NCBI GenBank assembly: GCA_002368155.1 | Contig: AP018180.1 | Span: forward strand, 2,761,947-2,825,946 | DNA length: 64,000 bases | Direction of reading: 5' to 3' | Source: Nostoc carneum NIES-2107 | GTDB taxonomy: Bacteria > Cyanobacteriota > Cyanobacteriia > Cyanobacteriales > Nostocaceae | Part shown: positions 1 to 8,636 of the stretch, piece after piece | Layout: every line of letters starts with the position of its first letter | Position numbering within the stretch: the stretch's first letter is position 1 | Notes under the pieces: generated by a model | What the model saw: only the letters and a program-made list of their open reading frames with translations | Told to the model about the DNA's origin: nothing | The model's database searches: none | Translations under genes and position numbers: made by a program

Positions 1-72
1 TACTTTACATTTCACACTCAAAATGAGATTGCAGGTAACCGAGAAATTATCGGCATTGAACGGCTCAAATAA
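1..72 (+). CDS. C-terminal end of an unidentified protein (partial)
   Basis: Frame 1 is open from the first base of the window to a TAA at 70-72, giving a 23-residue tail that ends in GIERLK. It converges on the next gene, whose stop lies one base away at 74, a usual arrangement for tail-to-tail genes. The piece is too short to identify. It could be chance, but the absence of a non-coding gap before the convergent stop favours a real gene end. Confidence 0.4.
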   Translation, partial: YFTFHTQNEIAGNREIIGIERLK

Positions 73-73
73 A

Positions 74-490
74 TTAAAATCTAATTCCTAATTGCCCATT
101 GAATCCACGCACAGAATTATAACCAGCACCTACAAAGAGGTGATCGGTAGCACCGACCTGAACACCACCAGAAACCGCAACACCTTTATCTTCGGAATAA
201 TACCCCAGTCCTACATAAGGTGAAATCACTGGCAAACTGAGAAATTTCAGAACATCAACTCCAGCAGAACCGTCGGGGCCACTTCCAACTTCCACCCCCA
301 AATTTAAAGCTCTAGCTCCCACAGCATAGGTAACATCGCCATCTTGTCCGCCAACCGAAACCCAAGGTTGTGGTACGAGTTGAGCAGATGCGCGGCTAGG
401 GCTAAATAAAGCTAGCAAACCGAGTGATGCAATGACTGTTTTGGCAATTATCGCTGTTTTCACCTTATCCTCCGACATTATCTGCAACAT
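74..490 (-). CDS. Small secreted protein, possible outer-membrane beta-strand protein
   Basis: A 138-residue protein. Residues about 10-37 form a signal peptide: a charged start, the hydrophobic run TVIASLGLLALF, then a likely cleavage near ASA-QL. The mature part is rich in Gly, Val and aromatic residues, with alternating polar/hydrophobic stretches (YAVGARALNLGVEVG, VQVGATDHLFVGAGYN), and ends in Phe (GIRF), as small outer-membrane barrels often do. I do not recognise the family. MSEDK at residue 5 is an alternative start. The barrel idea is inference from composition only. Confidence 0.75.
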   Translation of the reverse strand: MLQIMSEDKVKTAIIAKTVIASLGLLALFSPSRASAQLVPQPWVSVGGQDGDVTYAVGARALNLGVEVGSGPDGSAGVDVLKFLSLPVISPYVGLGYYSEDKGVAVSGGVQVGATDHLFVGAGYNSVRGFNGQLGIRF

Positions 491-653
491 TTTAATTGTT
501 TTTAATTAGTCATAGTGACGGATTAAACCTTGCTCAAGTGCCTAATACTTTCTTTAATTAATCTTGCTCAGTTTCGTAAAGCACCATGCTTTGAGGCTCA
601 GGAGGATACAAGTTCCAAACAGTATAGTCGGTTTTGGAAATTTTTACACTGAG

Positions 654-1420
654 CTAATTGATTTTTCGGTCACACAAAGAGCGATCGCCTGTTTGTAGTG
701 CTGTGTTAGTTCGCAAATAATCCTGCACCAAGTTACAGCCGTAAGCTAGGGGATGAGTTTTGAGAATACGCGGCAAATTCCAAATAATTAGCGTGTTATC
801 ATCACCCCCTGAGGCTAAAAAAGTACCATCCTGGCTGATAGCAATTTTGCGAATGGCGGCGGTATGACCTCTGAGGGTAGTGATTTCTGTACCATCTAAC
901 TGCCAAAGTTTGATAGTAGCATCCACACTAAGTAGCTGGTGGGAATTAAATATAAGATGGACGTAGGTTGGGTTGAGGAACGTAGACGCGCAGCGGCTTC
1001 CCGTAGGGTAACCCAACACCCGCATGGGTTACGCTATCGCTAACCCATCCTACAAATAATTATGCCTCCCTACTTACCAGAAGCAATTATTTGATTATCA
1101 GGACTAAATGCTACTCCCCAAATTGCAGCGGTATGACCTTTGAATGTATGCAATAACTTACCATTGACTGTCCATAACTTGACAGTATTATCGCCACTAC
1201 CAGTAGCTACCATTTTACTGTCAGGACTAAAAGCTACTCTCCACACAGATGCCGAATGTCCAACTAAGGTGGTGAGCAGCTTACCCTCTACTGTCCACAG
1301 CTTGGCTGTACCATCAGCACTGGCGGTTGCTAACATTTTACCGTCGGGACTAAAAGCAACTTGCCAGATTTGGGCTTGGTGTCCTCGGAGAACCTGCGAT
1401 TGAGGGTGATCGCGTAGTGG
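654..1420 (-). pseudogene. WD40-repeat protein, 5'-truncated and MITE-interrupted
   Basis: The minus strand encodes WD40 blades (LRGHQAQIWQVAFSPDG, LVGHSASVWRVAFSPDS, FKGHTAAIWGVAFSPDN, LRGHTAAIRKIAISQDG) with GH and W-D signatures. The frame stops at a TAG just after IIASGK (about 1070) and reopens at SVDATIKLWQLDG (about 929). A 144-bp element with TA target duplications lies exactly between them, and deleting it with one TA copy gives IIASGSVDATIKLW without a break. The 5' end is lost: WD40 coding meets a transposase remnant at about 1420, so no start codon or N-terminal domain remains. Intact relatives are large regulatory or scaffold proteins; this copy cannot make one. Confidence 0.85.
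931..1074. mobile_element. MITE inserted in the WD40 gene, TA target duplication
   Basis: A 144-bp element beginning AGTAGCTGGTGGG and ending CCTCCCTACT, so its ends are inverted (AGTAG/CTACT). Inside is a second inverted pair, GTAGGTTGGGTT at 963-974 and AACCCATCCTAC at 1042-1053. TA flanks it at 929-930 and 1075-1076. Precise removal restores the WD40 frame. It has no coding capacity. A TA duplication is typical of IS630/Tc1-mariner-type transposition, so a mobiliser of that kind is inferred. Confidence 0.85.
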
Positions 1421-1421
1421 T

Positions 1422-1952
1422 TTGGAGCTTGTTCAAGAAATTTTAACTAAATTTCAGCTACTAGTTGATAGTGCAGAACAGCCTATAAATAGACCATCAC
1501 AGCCAGAAGAGCAAAAAAAATACTATTCAGGAAAGAAAAAACAACATACTAGAAAAAGTCAGTTTGTTGGTCTTACAAAAGCTCAGGATATTGTCGATGT
1601 AGAAGTAGGCTTCCCTGGGACAACTGCGGACATCAATTTATTTCGTAATCAACAAGAAAAATTTCATATCAAACAAGGATTTGGAGGTGATAAAGGATAT
1701 CAGAGCGGTAAAAATATAAAGACTCCTGACAAGAAAAAAAGAAACCAAGAATTAAGTGATTCACAAAAACTAGAAAACAAAGTATTTTCCAGTAATCGGA
1801 TATATATTGAGCATCTCATAAGATTAGTGAAAATTTTTCAAATAGCATCACAAAGATTCCGACTAAAAAGCGATGTTTACAATGATATAATTTTTACGGT
1901 TTGTGGATTGGTAAGGTTGAGAATTGGTAGTTTGATTTTAGGAGTTACTTAA
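1422..1952 (+). pseudogene. IS5-family (DDE_Tnp_4-like) transposase, N-terminally truncated
   Basis: The open frame encodes the C-terminal half of a DDE transposase. It has a basic KKKQHTRKSQF segment, DVEVGFPGTTADINLF (second catalytic Asp region, as in HARBI1/IS5 enzymes), FGGDKGYQSG, and a C-terminal VKIFQIASQRFRL followed by a helical tail. The helix-turn-helix and first catalytic Asp are missing, and no ATG precedes the homology (only a TTG at 1422). The left side abuts WD40 coding directly, so this is the residue of an insertion plus deletion. Possible terminal repeats remain downstream (TTAGACAA at about 1954 and TTGTCTAA at about 1999). Confidence 0.75.
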
Positions 1953-2363
1953 ATTAGACAATAATGGCGATCGCCTATAACTATAAACTCGTATTTTGCT
2001 TGTCTAAACTATCAGTAACGATATCAAACCCTAATTATTACGTTGACTGAGAATCTCCAAGGTTTGGTCTCAAAGCCTTGTGTGTACTTGCTTTAAAGTT
2101 TTAGGACAGGTCTACTGTGCTAGTTGCGTAAATCCTGATGTTTTTAATGTAGTGGACTGACAGGAAATACTCTACTTTTGCCCATAGTGGGGAAGGAAGA
2201 GACTTGCAACTTAAAAAATATTCCATCCCTGCGGGACGCTACGCGAACGCTATATCAGCAGAGGAGAAAGAATATGTGTCTTTGAAAGTGGGATAATTTA
2301 TTTTCTGGAACATTTCCAGAGAGTAGGGCATAATTATCTGAAATAAGTGGGGTATTGTTCTGA
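1953..2363. other. Intergenic, 411 bp, repeat debris
   Basis: Non-coding stretch between the transposase remnant and the nucleotidyltransferase gene. It holds the inverted pair TTAGACAA/TTGTCTAA (1954-2007), a solo end of the AGGACTTACGCA repeat family (TTGCGTAAATCCT near 2125-2137), and a Nostoc-type GCGGGACGCTACGCGAACG repeat (2232-2250). I see no gene in it. Confidence 0.6.
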
Positions 2364-3245
2364 ATGCCAATCAATCAAGTTAGAAAAGCGGTAATTCCTG
2401 CTGCTGGTTTTGGTACTAGATTATTTCCTGCGACTCAAGTTGTCAAAAAAGAACTTTTCCCTATTATTGACCAAGATGGCAGAGCTAAACCTGTAATTTT
2501 AGCAATTGTAGAAGAAGCGATTAGCGCGGGTATTGCAGAAGTAGGAATTGTTGTCCAGCCTGATGATTTAGGAGTTTTTACAGATTTATTTAAAAATCCA
2601 CCTCCAGAGGAACTTTGGCAAAAACTTTCGCCTGCCAATCAAGAATACAGTCAATATCTGCAAGAATTAGGTGAGAAAGTTGTGCTATTAACTCAAACAC
2701 AACAAGAAGGATATGGTCATGCAGTATTCTGTGCCAAAGATTGGGTACAAAATGAGCCATTTTTATTAATGTTAGGCGATCATATTTATAAATCTGACAT
2801 TGATAAATCTTGTGCGCGTCAAATGGTCGAACTTTATGCCCAAGTTAATCAAAGTGTAGTCAGCTTAACTACAATGCCAGCTGCAATCATTAATAAAGCA
2901 GGATGCGTTGCAGGAATGTGGCAAGAGTTCAATTCGCTGTTGCAAATCTCACAACTTGCAGAAAAACCCAGTATTGATTATGCACGCCAACATCTACGAG
3001 TAGAAGGTATGGCAGAAGATGAATTTTTATGTGTATTTGGCTTATATATATTGACACCAAAAATCTTTGATTACTTGGCACAAAGTATTCAAGAGAATTT
3101 GCGTTATCGTGGCGAATTTCAGTTAACGACTTGTTTGGATCAATTATGTCAAGCAGAAGGAATGACAGGTTATGTGATGAAAGGTAAATGTTTTGATACT
3201 GGTTTACCAGATACCTATCGCCAAACATTAATTGATTTTCGGTAA
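2364..3245 (+). CDS. GalU-like UTP-glucose-1-phosphate uridylyltransferase
   Basis: A 293-residue sugar nucleotidyltransferase. The N-terminal signature VIPAAGFGTRLFPAT (residues about 9-24), followed by VKKELFPI, is the nucleotide-binding loop and catalytic Lys/Arg region of GalU-type enzymes. LMLGDHIY (about 134-141) contains the metal-binding Asp, and the C-terminal GKCFDTGLPDTY matches the sugar-binding end of the family. The enzyme would make UDP-glucose from UTP and glucose-1-phosphate for polysaccharides and glycolipids. Length is usual for GalU (about 290-300). Substrate is inferred: cyanobacteria often use the unrelated CugP as main UDP-glucose pyrophosphorylase, so this paralogue could serve another sugar. 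ATG start; no operon partner. Confidence 0.85.
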   Translation: MPINQVRKAVIPAAGFGTRLFPATQVVKKELFPIIDQDGRAKPVILAIVEEAISAGIAEVGIVVQPDDLGVFTDLFKNPPPEELWQKLSPANQEYSQYLQELGEKVVLLTQTQQEGYGHAVFCAKDWVQNEPFLLMLGDHIYKSDIDKSCARQMVELYAQVNQSVVSLTTMPAAIINKAGCVAGMWQEFNSLLQISQLAEKPSIDYARQHLRVEGMAEDEFLCVFGLYILTPKIFDYLAQSIQENLRYRGEFQLTTCLDQLCQAEGMTGYVMKGKCFDTGLPDTYRQTLIDFR

Positions 3246-3332
3246 CATGAGAGGTTACTTATAAAGTAAAACTAAAATTACTGCTTTACTGGTATTATTT
3301 TTTGGAGTTCCCTAAAAAAGGAATTAAATAAC

Positions 3333-4301
3333 ATGACTTCAGTAACTCACCGTGAAGTCGAAACCAATGGCATCAAGATGCATATTGCTGAACAGGGGCA
3401 GGGGCCACTAGTAGTCTTGTGTCACGGTTTCCCAGAAAGTTGGTACTCTTGGCGACATCAATTATCAGCACTAGCAGAAGCAGGATTCCACGCAGTAGCA
3501 CCAGATCAGCGTGGCTATGGGCAAACCTCAAGGCCGGAAGCAATCGAGGCATACAATATTTTCCAGTTGGTTGGTGATATTGTGGGTCTGGTTCATGCTC
3601 TGGGTGAGGAGCAAGCAATCATTGTGGGACACGATTGGGGTGCCCTGGTTGCTTGGCATTGTGCCCTACTACGTCCAGATATTTTTCATGCCATCTCCCT
3701 GCTGAGTGTGCCTTATCGACCCCGCACTTGGTCAGACATTCAACCAACACAAGCAATGAAGTTGATGGCTGGTGAGCAGGAGTTTTATCAGCTGCGCTTC
3801 CAAGAACCAGGTAAAGCAGAGGCGGAACTGGAGTTTGATGTTCGCACCAGCATACGTACCATCCTCTACACTGCTTCAGGAGATCCACCACCAGAAAAAC
3901 GCTGGCGCTTCTTGTACGACAAGTCAGAAAAAACATTAGACCCAAGTTCCGTACCAGAGAAGCTTCCCTCTTGGCTAACAGAAGAAGATATCGATTTTTT
4001 CACCGCTTCCTTTGAGCAGACTGGTTTCTGGGGTGGGTTGAACTGGTATCGCAACATAGATGCTATGTGGAAACTCACACCGTTTCTCAGCGAGGCAAAG
4101 CTACACCAGCCAACTCTATTTGTGGCAGGAGAAGCAGATGCCGTGATCGCAATGTACCGTGAAGCATTCGATTCCTTAGAGCAGAACGTGCCCAATTTGA
4201 GGCAGAAGGTTTTGCTACCTGGTGCTGGCCATTGGATTCAGCAGGAGCGCCCAGCCGAAGTTAACAGACTACTCATAGAGTTTTTGAAAGACCTTGATTA
4301 A
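3333..4301 (+). CDS. Alpha/beta hydrolase, epoxide hydrolase-like
   Basis: A 322-residue cytosolic hydrolase. Residues 31-35 (HGFPE) form the oxyanion-hole motif of epoxide hydrolases. The nucleophile is Asp101 in GHDWGA, not Ser, which favours the epoxide hydrolase/haloalkane dehalogenase branch. LNWYRN supplies a cap-domain Tyr, an acid lies in GEADAVI (about 268), and the catalytic His is His300 in GAGHW. The likely reaction is epoxide hydrolysis to a diol through an alkyl-enzyme ester; the natural substrate is unknown. The gene stands alone 87 bp after the nucleotidyltransferase gene, with GGAGTT/AAAGGAA upstream of the ATG. Confidence 0.88.
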   Translation: MTSVTHREVETNGIKMHIAEQGQGPLVVLCHGFPESWYSWRHQLSALAEAGFHAVAPDQRGYGQTSRPEAIEAYNIFQLVGDIVGLVHALGEEQAIIVGHDWGALVAWHCALLRPDIFHAISLLSVPYRPRTWSDIQPTQAMKLMAGEQEFYQLRFQEPGKAEAELEFDVRTSIRTILYTASGDPPPEKRWRFLYDKSEKTLDPSSVPEKLPSWLTEEDIDFFTASFEQTGFWGGLNWYRNIDAMWKLTPFLSEAKLHQPTLFVAGEADAVIAMYREAFDSLEQNVPNLRQKVLLPGAGHWIQQERPAEVNRLLIEFLKDLD

Positions 4302-4607
4302 GGGACTTTGACTGGAGTCTTAACGATCAGTTTTTCAGCTATTACGATAAGCTGATGCACATCTAATACCGTTTTGAAAAAAGAACGCGACAGATGGACA
4401 GGTAGGGGCACGGCATCCACAATCTTTTAGTATATCAAATTATCTTACTGGTGCCGTGCCCCTACAAAGAATTTATTTGTCGCAAACATTGTTTGAATGG
4501 GTATAAATTGCAGATTTTCTTGTTTGGGTTGACAAAAGAATGCGACAGATACACAGACTCAAAGTCTTGTCCTGTCTGGATTCTTAATTTTGAATTTTGA
4601 ATTTGTA
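4302..4607. other. Intergenic, 306 bp, occupied by a MITE-like repeat
   Basis: The gap between two convergent genes is filled largely by the GCGACAAAT repeat described at 4366-4509. The remainder is AT-rich (TTAATTTTGAATTTTGAATTTG near 4584). No gene is seen. Confidence 0.6.
4366..4509. repeat. Inverted-repeat element, GCGACAAAT family, copy 1
   Basis: Outer ends read ATACCGTTTTGAAAAAAG on the left and, on the opposite strand, AATTTATACCCATTCAAAC on the right. Inside them are GCGACAGAT and ATTTGTCGC, then GTAGGGGCACGGCA paired with TGCCGTGCCCCTAC around a short AT loop. The same architecture recurs at 46114 and 63219 in this window. There is no coding capacity; it looks like a non-autonomous element that folds into one long hairpin. 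Confidence 0.7.
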
Positions 4608-5426
4608 TTAATTGGTTTTTGAGCCTCGATAAATGCGTTCCCTTTGTTCTGGAGAGAGTTCTGTCATGGGAAACCATTCATATTCAGAACTAGGAAGTTG
4701 CTTGGGTAATCGAACTGTTCGTTGTTCATTTTTTGGGAAATCTATGTCCCCATTGCTAATTAAAGATGGGCTAATTAAAGTTTCATCTATTTCTGATGGG
4801 GGCAGATGATTTGGAAGTAATACATAGGCGTGCTGTTGTGGATTGTATGCTAAAACTTCTCCTGTCTCAATTTGATATATCCAAGCGTAAATACTCAGTT
4901 GTTTTTGGTGCAGCTTAGAGCGAATCACTGGATAAGTCCGGAGATTTTCGATTTGAGTCAGTACATTCTCTGCAATTATTATTTCTAATAATTCTTCTCC
5001 TTTGTAGTGGCTATAGTTATCTTTGACCAGCCGTCGGGTTGCCTCTGTATACTTGAGCCAGTCATGTACAAGCGGCATTTCTGCCCGCAAGCTGTCTAAT
5101 TTCATTAACCCCTTCATGGCACCACAATGTGAGTGTCCACAGATAATAATTTGTTGAATATCTAATGCTTGAATAGCATATTCAATTGTTGCCCCTTCAC
5201 CACCATTAGTCGCACCATAAGGTGGAATAATGTTGCCTGCATTGCGAATGACAAATAATTCGCCTAAACCAGCTTGTGTAATTAGGTTGGGGTCGATACG
5301 CGAATCTGAACAAGTAATAAACAGAACTCTGGGCTTTTGACCTTGAGAAAGTTGTTCAAATAGTTCTTCATTGGCGGGGAAATAACTACTTTGAAATTCG
5401 CGCAGTCCTCTAATCAGTTTTTTCAT
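4608..5426 (-). CDS. ccaA: Beta-carbonic anhydrase, CcaA/IcfA-like
   Basis: A 272-residue beta-class carbonic anhydrase. The zinc ligands are Cys39, His98 and Cys101, with the Asp41-Arg43 dyad in CSDSR; the spacing is that of cyanobacterial CcaA. Length also matches CcaA, whose C-terminal extension of about 70 residues binds the carboxysome scaffold CcmM; here that tail runs from about residue 200 and is rich in Leu-Pro-Ser. It interconverts bicarbonate and CO2 next to Rubisco inside the carboxysome. Carboxysome location is inferred from the tail, not shown. The gene is monocistronic; McdA/McdB and a CcmS-like gene lie 8-13 kb away. Confidence 0.88.
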   Translation of the reverse strand: MKKLIRGLREFQSSYFPANEELFEQLSQGQKPRVLFITCSDSRIDPNLITQAGLGELFVIRNAGNIIPPYGATNGGEGATIEYAIQALDIQQIIICGHSHCGAMKGLMKLDSLRAEMPLVHDWLKYTEATRRLVKDNYSHYKGEELLEIIIAENVLTQIENLRTYPVIRSKLHQKQLSIYAWIYQIETGEVLAYNPQQHAYVLLPNHLPPSEIDETLISPSLISNGDIDFPKNEQRTVRLPKQLPSSEYEWFPMTELSPEQRERIYRGSKTN

Positions 5427-5905
5427 CTGGCACCTAAATCAATATGGTCATAATTGAAATTTTTCGGATAATTATTTACCCGAAAATGTGAGATAATATC
5501 AATCAAAATTATTGGCTAAATTCATTTAGTCATTCTGAATATATTGCCTCACTCTGTTCGCTTAGTCTGTTAAACCTATTATTGTATTGCTGAAGTAATA
5601 TTACTCAACTACTATCTTTAGTTATACCTTGAATGTAACAGCAATCTGCAATTAGGCATAAAGTTAGTATTTTATCTAACTGCATCAAGTCTTGTTAGTA
5701 CTAATCTTCACAAGTGAGGATATAAGCAATCAGTATCTCTCGCTACAATATTGTAAATCTACAACAATTTATCTATCGCCAATATTATTTTTATTGGTAT
5801 CAGGATGAAAAAATTATCACAAAATTTTGATAGTTGCACAAGAATCAGATAGTAGAGAATCAATTCTTTCTTTAAGCTAAAAGTAATGCATTTGCAGAGG
5901 GTTGT
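5427..5905. other. Intergenic, 479 bp, AT-rich divergent region
   Basis: Upstream of both the carbonic anhydrase gene and the DUF1772 gene, so it should carry both promoters. It is AT-rich with no clear hairpin, STRR tract or open frame, and I could not assign a specific operator. Confidence 0.4.
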
Positions 5906-6397
5906 ATGACAAATGTTGACTACTGGCTATTGACATTAAAACTTTTCACAGTCTTGGGCTGCTCTCTGGTTGCGGGAGTCTTCTTTGCCTTTTCCACTTT
6001 TGTGATGAGTGCTCTGGCTCGGCTTCAGCCTAGAGAAGGCATTGTTGCTATGCAATCCATCAATATTACAGCCATCAATCCGTGGTTTATGGTGGCGCTA
6101 TTTGGAACAGCACTGGCTTGCGTGTTTCTGGCGATCGCATCACTATCAAAGTTACATCAACCTGGTGCAGTTTACTTGCTGCTTGGGAGCCTATTCTATC
6201 TCGTAGGTACAATTTTGGTGACGATCGCTTTTAATGTACCCCTCAATGATGCTCTGGCGATCGCCAAACCAGATAGCACTGAGGGCGCAAATCTCTGGGC
6301 TAGATATCTTGCCAATTGGACATTCTGGAACCATGTGCGAACAATAGCGGCATTTAGCGCAGCTGCTTTGTTGGCGATCGCACTCTGTAAGCAATAG
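5906..6397 (+). CDS. DUF1772 family membrane protein
   Basis: A 163-residue protein with four hydrophobic segments: about 8-36 (LKLFTVLGCSLVAGVFFAF), 55-80, 85-108 and 140-160. The N-terminal pattern GVFFAFSTFVM SAL, the NITAINPWFM motif and W-ARYLANWTFWNHVRT near the C-terminus match DUF1772, which includes fungal anthrone oxygenases, although bacterial members are mostly uncharacterised. Function here is unknown. HIP1-related GCGATCGC sites are dense within the gene. It is preceded by CAGAGGG before the ATG and appears to stand alone. Confidence 0.8.
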   Translation: MTNVDYWLLTLKLFTVLGCSLVAGVFFAFSTFVMSALARLQPREGIVAMQSINITAINPWFMVALFGTALACVFLAIASLSKLHQPGAVYLLLGSLFYLVGTILVTIAFNVPLNDALAIAKPDSTEGANLWARYLANWTFWNHVRTIAAFSAAALLAIALCKQ

Positions 6398-6581
6398 GAC
6401 TGGTCTAATGAATAACGATTAGCTTAGCTAACGAGAGAATCAGAGTTTTAGCTGATTCCTCACTCAGGTTTGATTATCCCAATTTAACTAGAAGAGAGTT
6501 AAATTAGTTTCATTGCACTTAGAAAAAACACTTACTTAATGAATCCCAATTTCGACCAAGAGCTAGAAGTAGAAATTCTGG

Positions 6582-6726
6582 CTACAGTAATAAATCTCTG
6601 ACCAATTGCGACAAGCGACGATTTTGACGTTTAAGAGCATCTAAAATGCCACTATTTGATTTGGGTTCTTGCTGGAACTTAATAGCAGCTTCAATAGTAG
6701 AATACATCGCGGCTAAAGGTGTGCTT
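6582..6726 (-). pseudogene. Relic of a histidine-kinase dimerisation domain
   Basis: The minus strand reads TPLAAMYSTIEAAIKF, then LDALKRQNRRLSQLVRDLLL and a TAG at 6582-6584. This is the helix-1/helix-2 region of a HisKA domain: the kinase signature HELRTPLAAM is present from its Thr onward, but the phospho-accepting His and everything before it are missing, as is the ATPase domain. About 45 codons survive. It is a gene fossil left by deletion, too short to fold as a kinase. Confidence 0.65.
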
Positions 6727-6812
6727 ATACACTTTATTAATGCAGGGTATAATATTTAATCTATAGTATTAGCAATTAGCCAGATATTCCTTGATTAAAA
6801 GAGAAATATGCT

Positions 6813-7025
6813 ATGACTCCAGAACAGCAAGAAACAGAAATATGGATAGATTTAATGCGTAAACGGCTGCAAAATGTAAACAATCGCTCATACGCATTAG
6901 CTATTGAGTATTACTTACAGAAAATGGCAGATAATTTAGATGATGAAAGACTCCTTGATGATTGTCTCTACAACATTCAAATGTTACGCATCCAAAGACA
7001 TTGGCAAAATTCGGCATTGAATTAG
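6813..7025 (+). CDS. Small hypothetical protein, 70 residues
   Basis: An acidic/basic helical protein with no signal or membrane segment. It starts at an ATG with GAGAAAT upstream and contains the helical stretches EIWIDLMRKRLQNV and LAIEYYLQKMADNLDDERLLDDCLYNIQML. I do not recognise it. Its length, an in-frame start with no competing long frame, and regular helix periodicity make it a plausible gene. It sits 87 bp downstream of the kinase relic, so it could belong to the same eroded locus. Confidence 0.55.
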   Translation: MTPEQQETEIWIDLMRKRLQNVNNRSYALAIEYYLQKMADNLDDERLLDDCLYNIQMLRIQRHWQNSALN

Positions 7026-7310
7026 CTGGAAGCGTGCAAAACTTGAAATCGTTCGCATAGTTCTGGATTCCATTTATCTGGCACTTTAAACCTCTTGTTC
7101 TTACAGTAACAATTAGGTAATTTTATTCACAGCAGATGTTTGCTAATTAGCCACAAATAAAAAAGTAGATAGTCATAGTTAAAGATGGCAGCATTCTGAT
7201 GAACTCTATATTTTCTTATATACGGAAAAAGGGAAAAAAGTTGTTCCTTTTTCGGCTTCACTTTTCCCCCTTTTTAATATAGTTATATGCAATTGCCAAT
7301 CTACTGAGAT

Positions 7311-8258
7311 TCAATTGGAAATGTGCAATATAGCTTTACCTGGATATTGTCTGTCAAGTAGCTTTTGTGCCACATCAGCAATTTGTGTCCAATTAGCTTC
7401 AATATTAATGTGAGGACGTAATTGTCCTGCTTCTACTAAACGTAAAAGTCTTTGCAATCCCACTGCGGCTGACTCCCGTTGTAATTCATGGAACAAGATT
7501 AAACCGTACAAACTTGCGCCACCTGTGCCATAAAAACTCTGGGCATTAAATGTGACTTCTGTACCTCCGGATGTACCGAATAGCACAACAGTACCGTTTG
7601 GTGCTAACCAACCAAGAGATGTGCCTAAAATATCGCTACCTACTGACTCAATAATCAAGTGATAGGAACCATATTCGCTTTCTTTTGAAAGCTTTTCACC
7701 AATAATTACAGCATGGGCACCAGCATCTTTGACGAAAGATTCGTATTCTGGGCGGCGAATATGTGCTACTACTTGTGCGCCACTGAGCCGTGCTAGTTGA
7801 ATAGCAAAGTAGCCAACACCACCAGATGCTCCGGTAATTAATACTGAGCGTCCTAAAAGTGAACCGCCTTTGAGTAGAGCATGATAGGCAGTTAAACCCG
7901 CTACGGGTAAAGTCGCAGCTTGTTCAAAGGATACTGAAGCGGGTAATTCTGCTAGAGAGTGGGTGGGTACTGATACCAATTCCCCCCAAGCACCAGAACG
8001 GAGTAAACCAACAACTCTAGTTCCCGCGGCTGGGCCTGAACCGTCAGCCGCAGGCGTTTCTACAACACCAGCTAAATCCCAACCAGGCCGCCAACCAGCA
8101 GCAGCAGTGGTGGAACGTCTGACTTCTCCGCGGTTGAGAGAAATTGCTACTACTCGGATTACTGCCTCATTAGCAGCTGGGGTAGGTGCATCGACATCAC
8201 GCAGTACTAAACGCCCTGATACATTGGGGTCAACAACAATGGCACGTATTTTGCTCAT
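7311..8258 (-). CDS. Zinc-independent MDR oxidoreductase (quinone reductase-like)
   Basis: A 315-residue medium-chain dehydrogenase/reductase. The N-terminal GroES-like fold includes SLNRGEVR and GWDLAGVV. The nucleotide-binding Rossmann motif ITGASGGVGYFAIQLA lies at about residues 140-156, and LFGTSGG at about 227-234 follows. The structural zinc-binding Cys cluster of alcohol dehydrogenases is absent, so it groups with NADPH:quinone reductases and enoyl reductases. The substrate is unknown. The region upstream of the ATG begins directly with GGGATTAGGGATT heptamer repeats, leaving no strong Shine-Dalgarno site. Confidence 0.85.
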   Translation of the reverse strand: MSKIRAIVVDPNVSGRLVLRDVDAPTPAANEAVIRVVAISLNRGEVRRSTTAAAGWRPGWDLAGVVETPAADGSGPAAGTRVVGLLRSGAWGELVSVPTHSLAELPASVSFEQAATLPVAGLTAYHALLKGGSLLGRSVLITGASGGVGYFAIQLARLSGAQVVAHIRRPEYESFVKDAGAHAVIIGEKLSKESEYGSYHLIIESVGSDILGTSLGWLAPNGTVVLFGTSGGTEVTFNAQSFYGTGGASLYGLILFHELQRESAAVGLQRLLRLVEAGQLRPHINIEANWTQIADVAQKLLDRQYPGKAILHISN

Positions 8259-8636
8259 GTTAGGGATTGGGGATTAGGGATTAGGGACTGGGGATTGGGA
8301 GAGAATGAATTCTTGTACAGACGCGATTAATCGCGTCTCTCTGACCCTTGTCAATTCTAACGTTTGACAAGTTTCAGCAATCTCTTCTATTTCCCTGCTT
8401 CACTGTTATGGTTCTTGTATCATGTTGATGGGGTATAGCTGCTATGCCTTGCTCCACGCCATTCGCAGTTAAAATATCTAATTGTATAAATTTATGTAAA
8501 ACTAATAATTAGTTTTGCTAAGTGAATTTGGTTTGTCTCAAGTTCAGAAAGTAGAACTCCAAAACACCAAGCCCAGATTACCTAATTCCTACTCCAGACA
8601 CAATAAATTTAAACCCGGATAGCTCAAGGCATAAAG
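8259..8636. other. Intergenic, 378 bp, STRR tract and 20-bp palindrome
   Basis: Divergent region between the oxidoreductase and the dienelactone hydrolase genes. It contains a heptamer tract (GGGATTAGGGATT..., 8262-8300) and the perfect palindrome AGACGCGATTAATCGCGTCT at 8319-8338. The rest is AT-rich and presumably holds the hydrolase promoter. No gene is seen. Confidence 0.6.
8319..8338. repeat. AGACGCGATTAATCGCGTCT palindrome, copy 1
   Basis: A perfect 20-bp palindrome. Variants of the same core (GACGCGATnnATCGCGTC) recur at 18268, 28771, 29574, 40472 and, degenerate, at 40607. It is always intergenic in this window. Confidence 0.8.
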
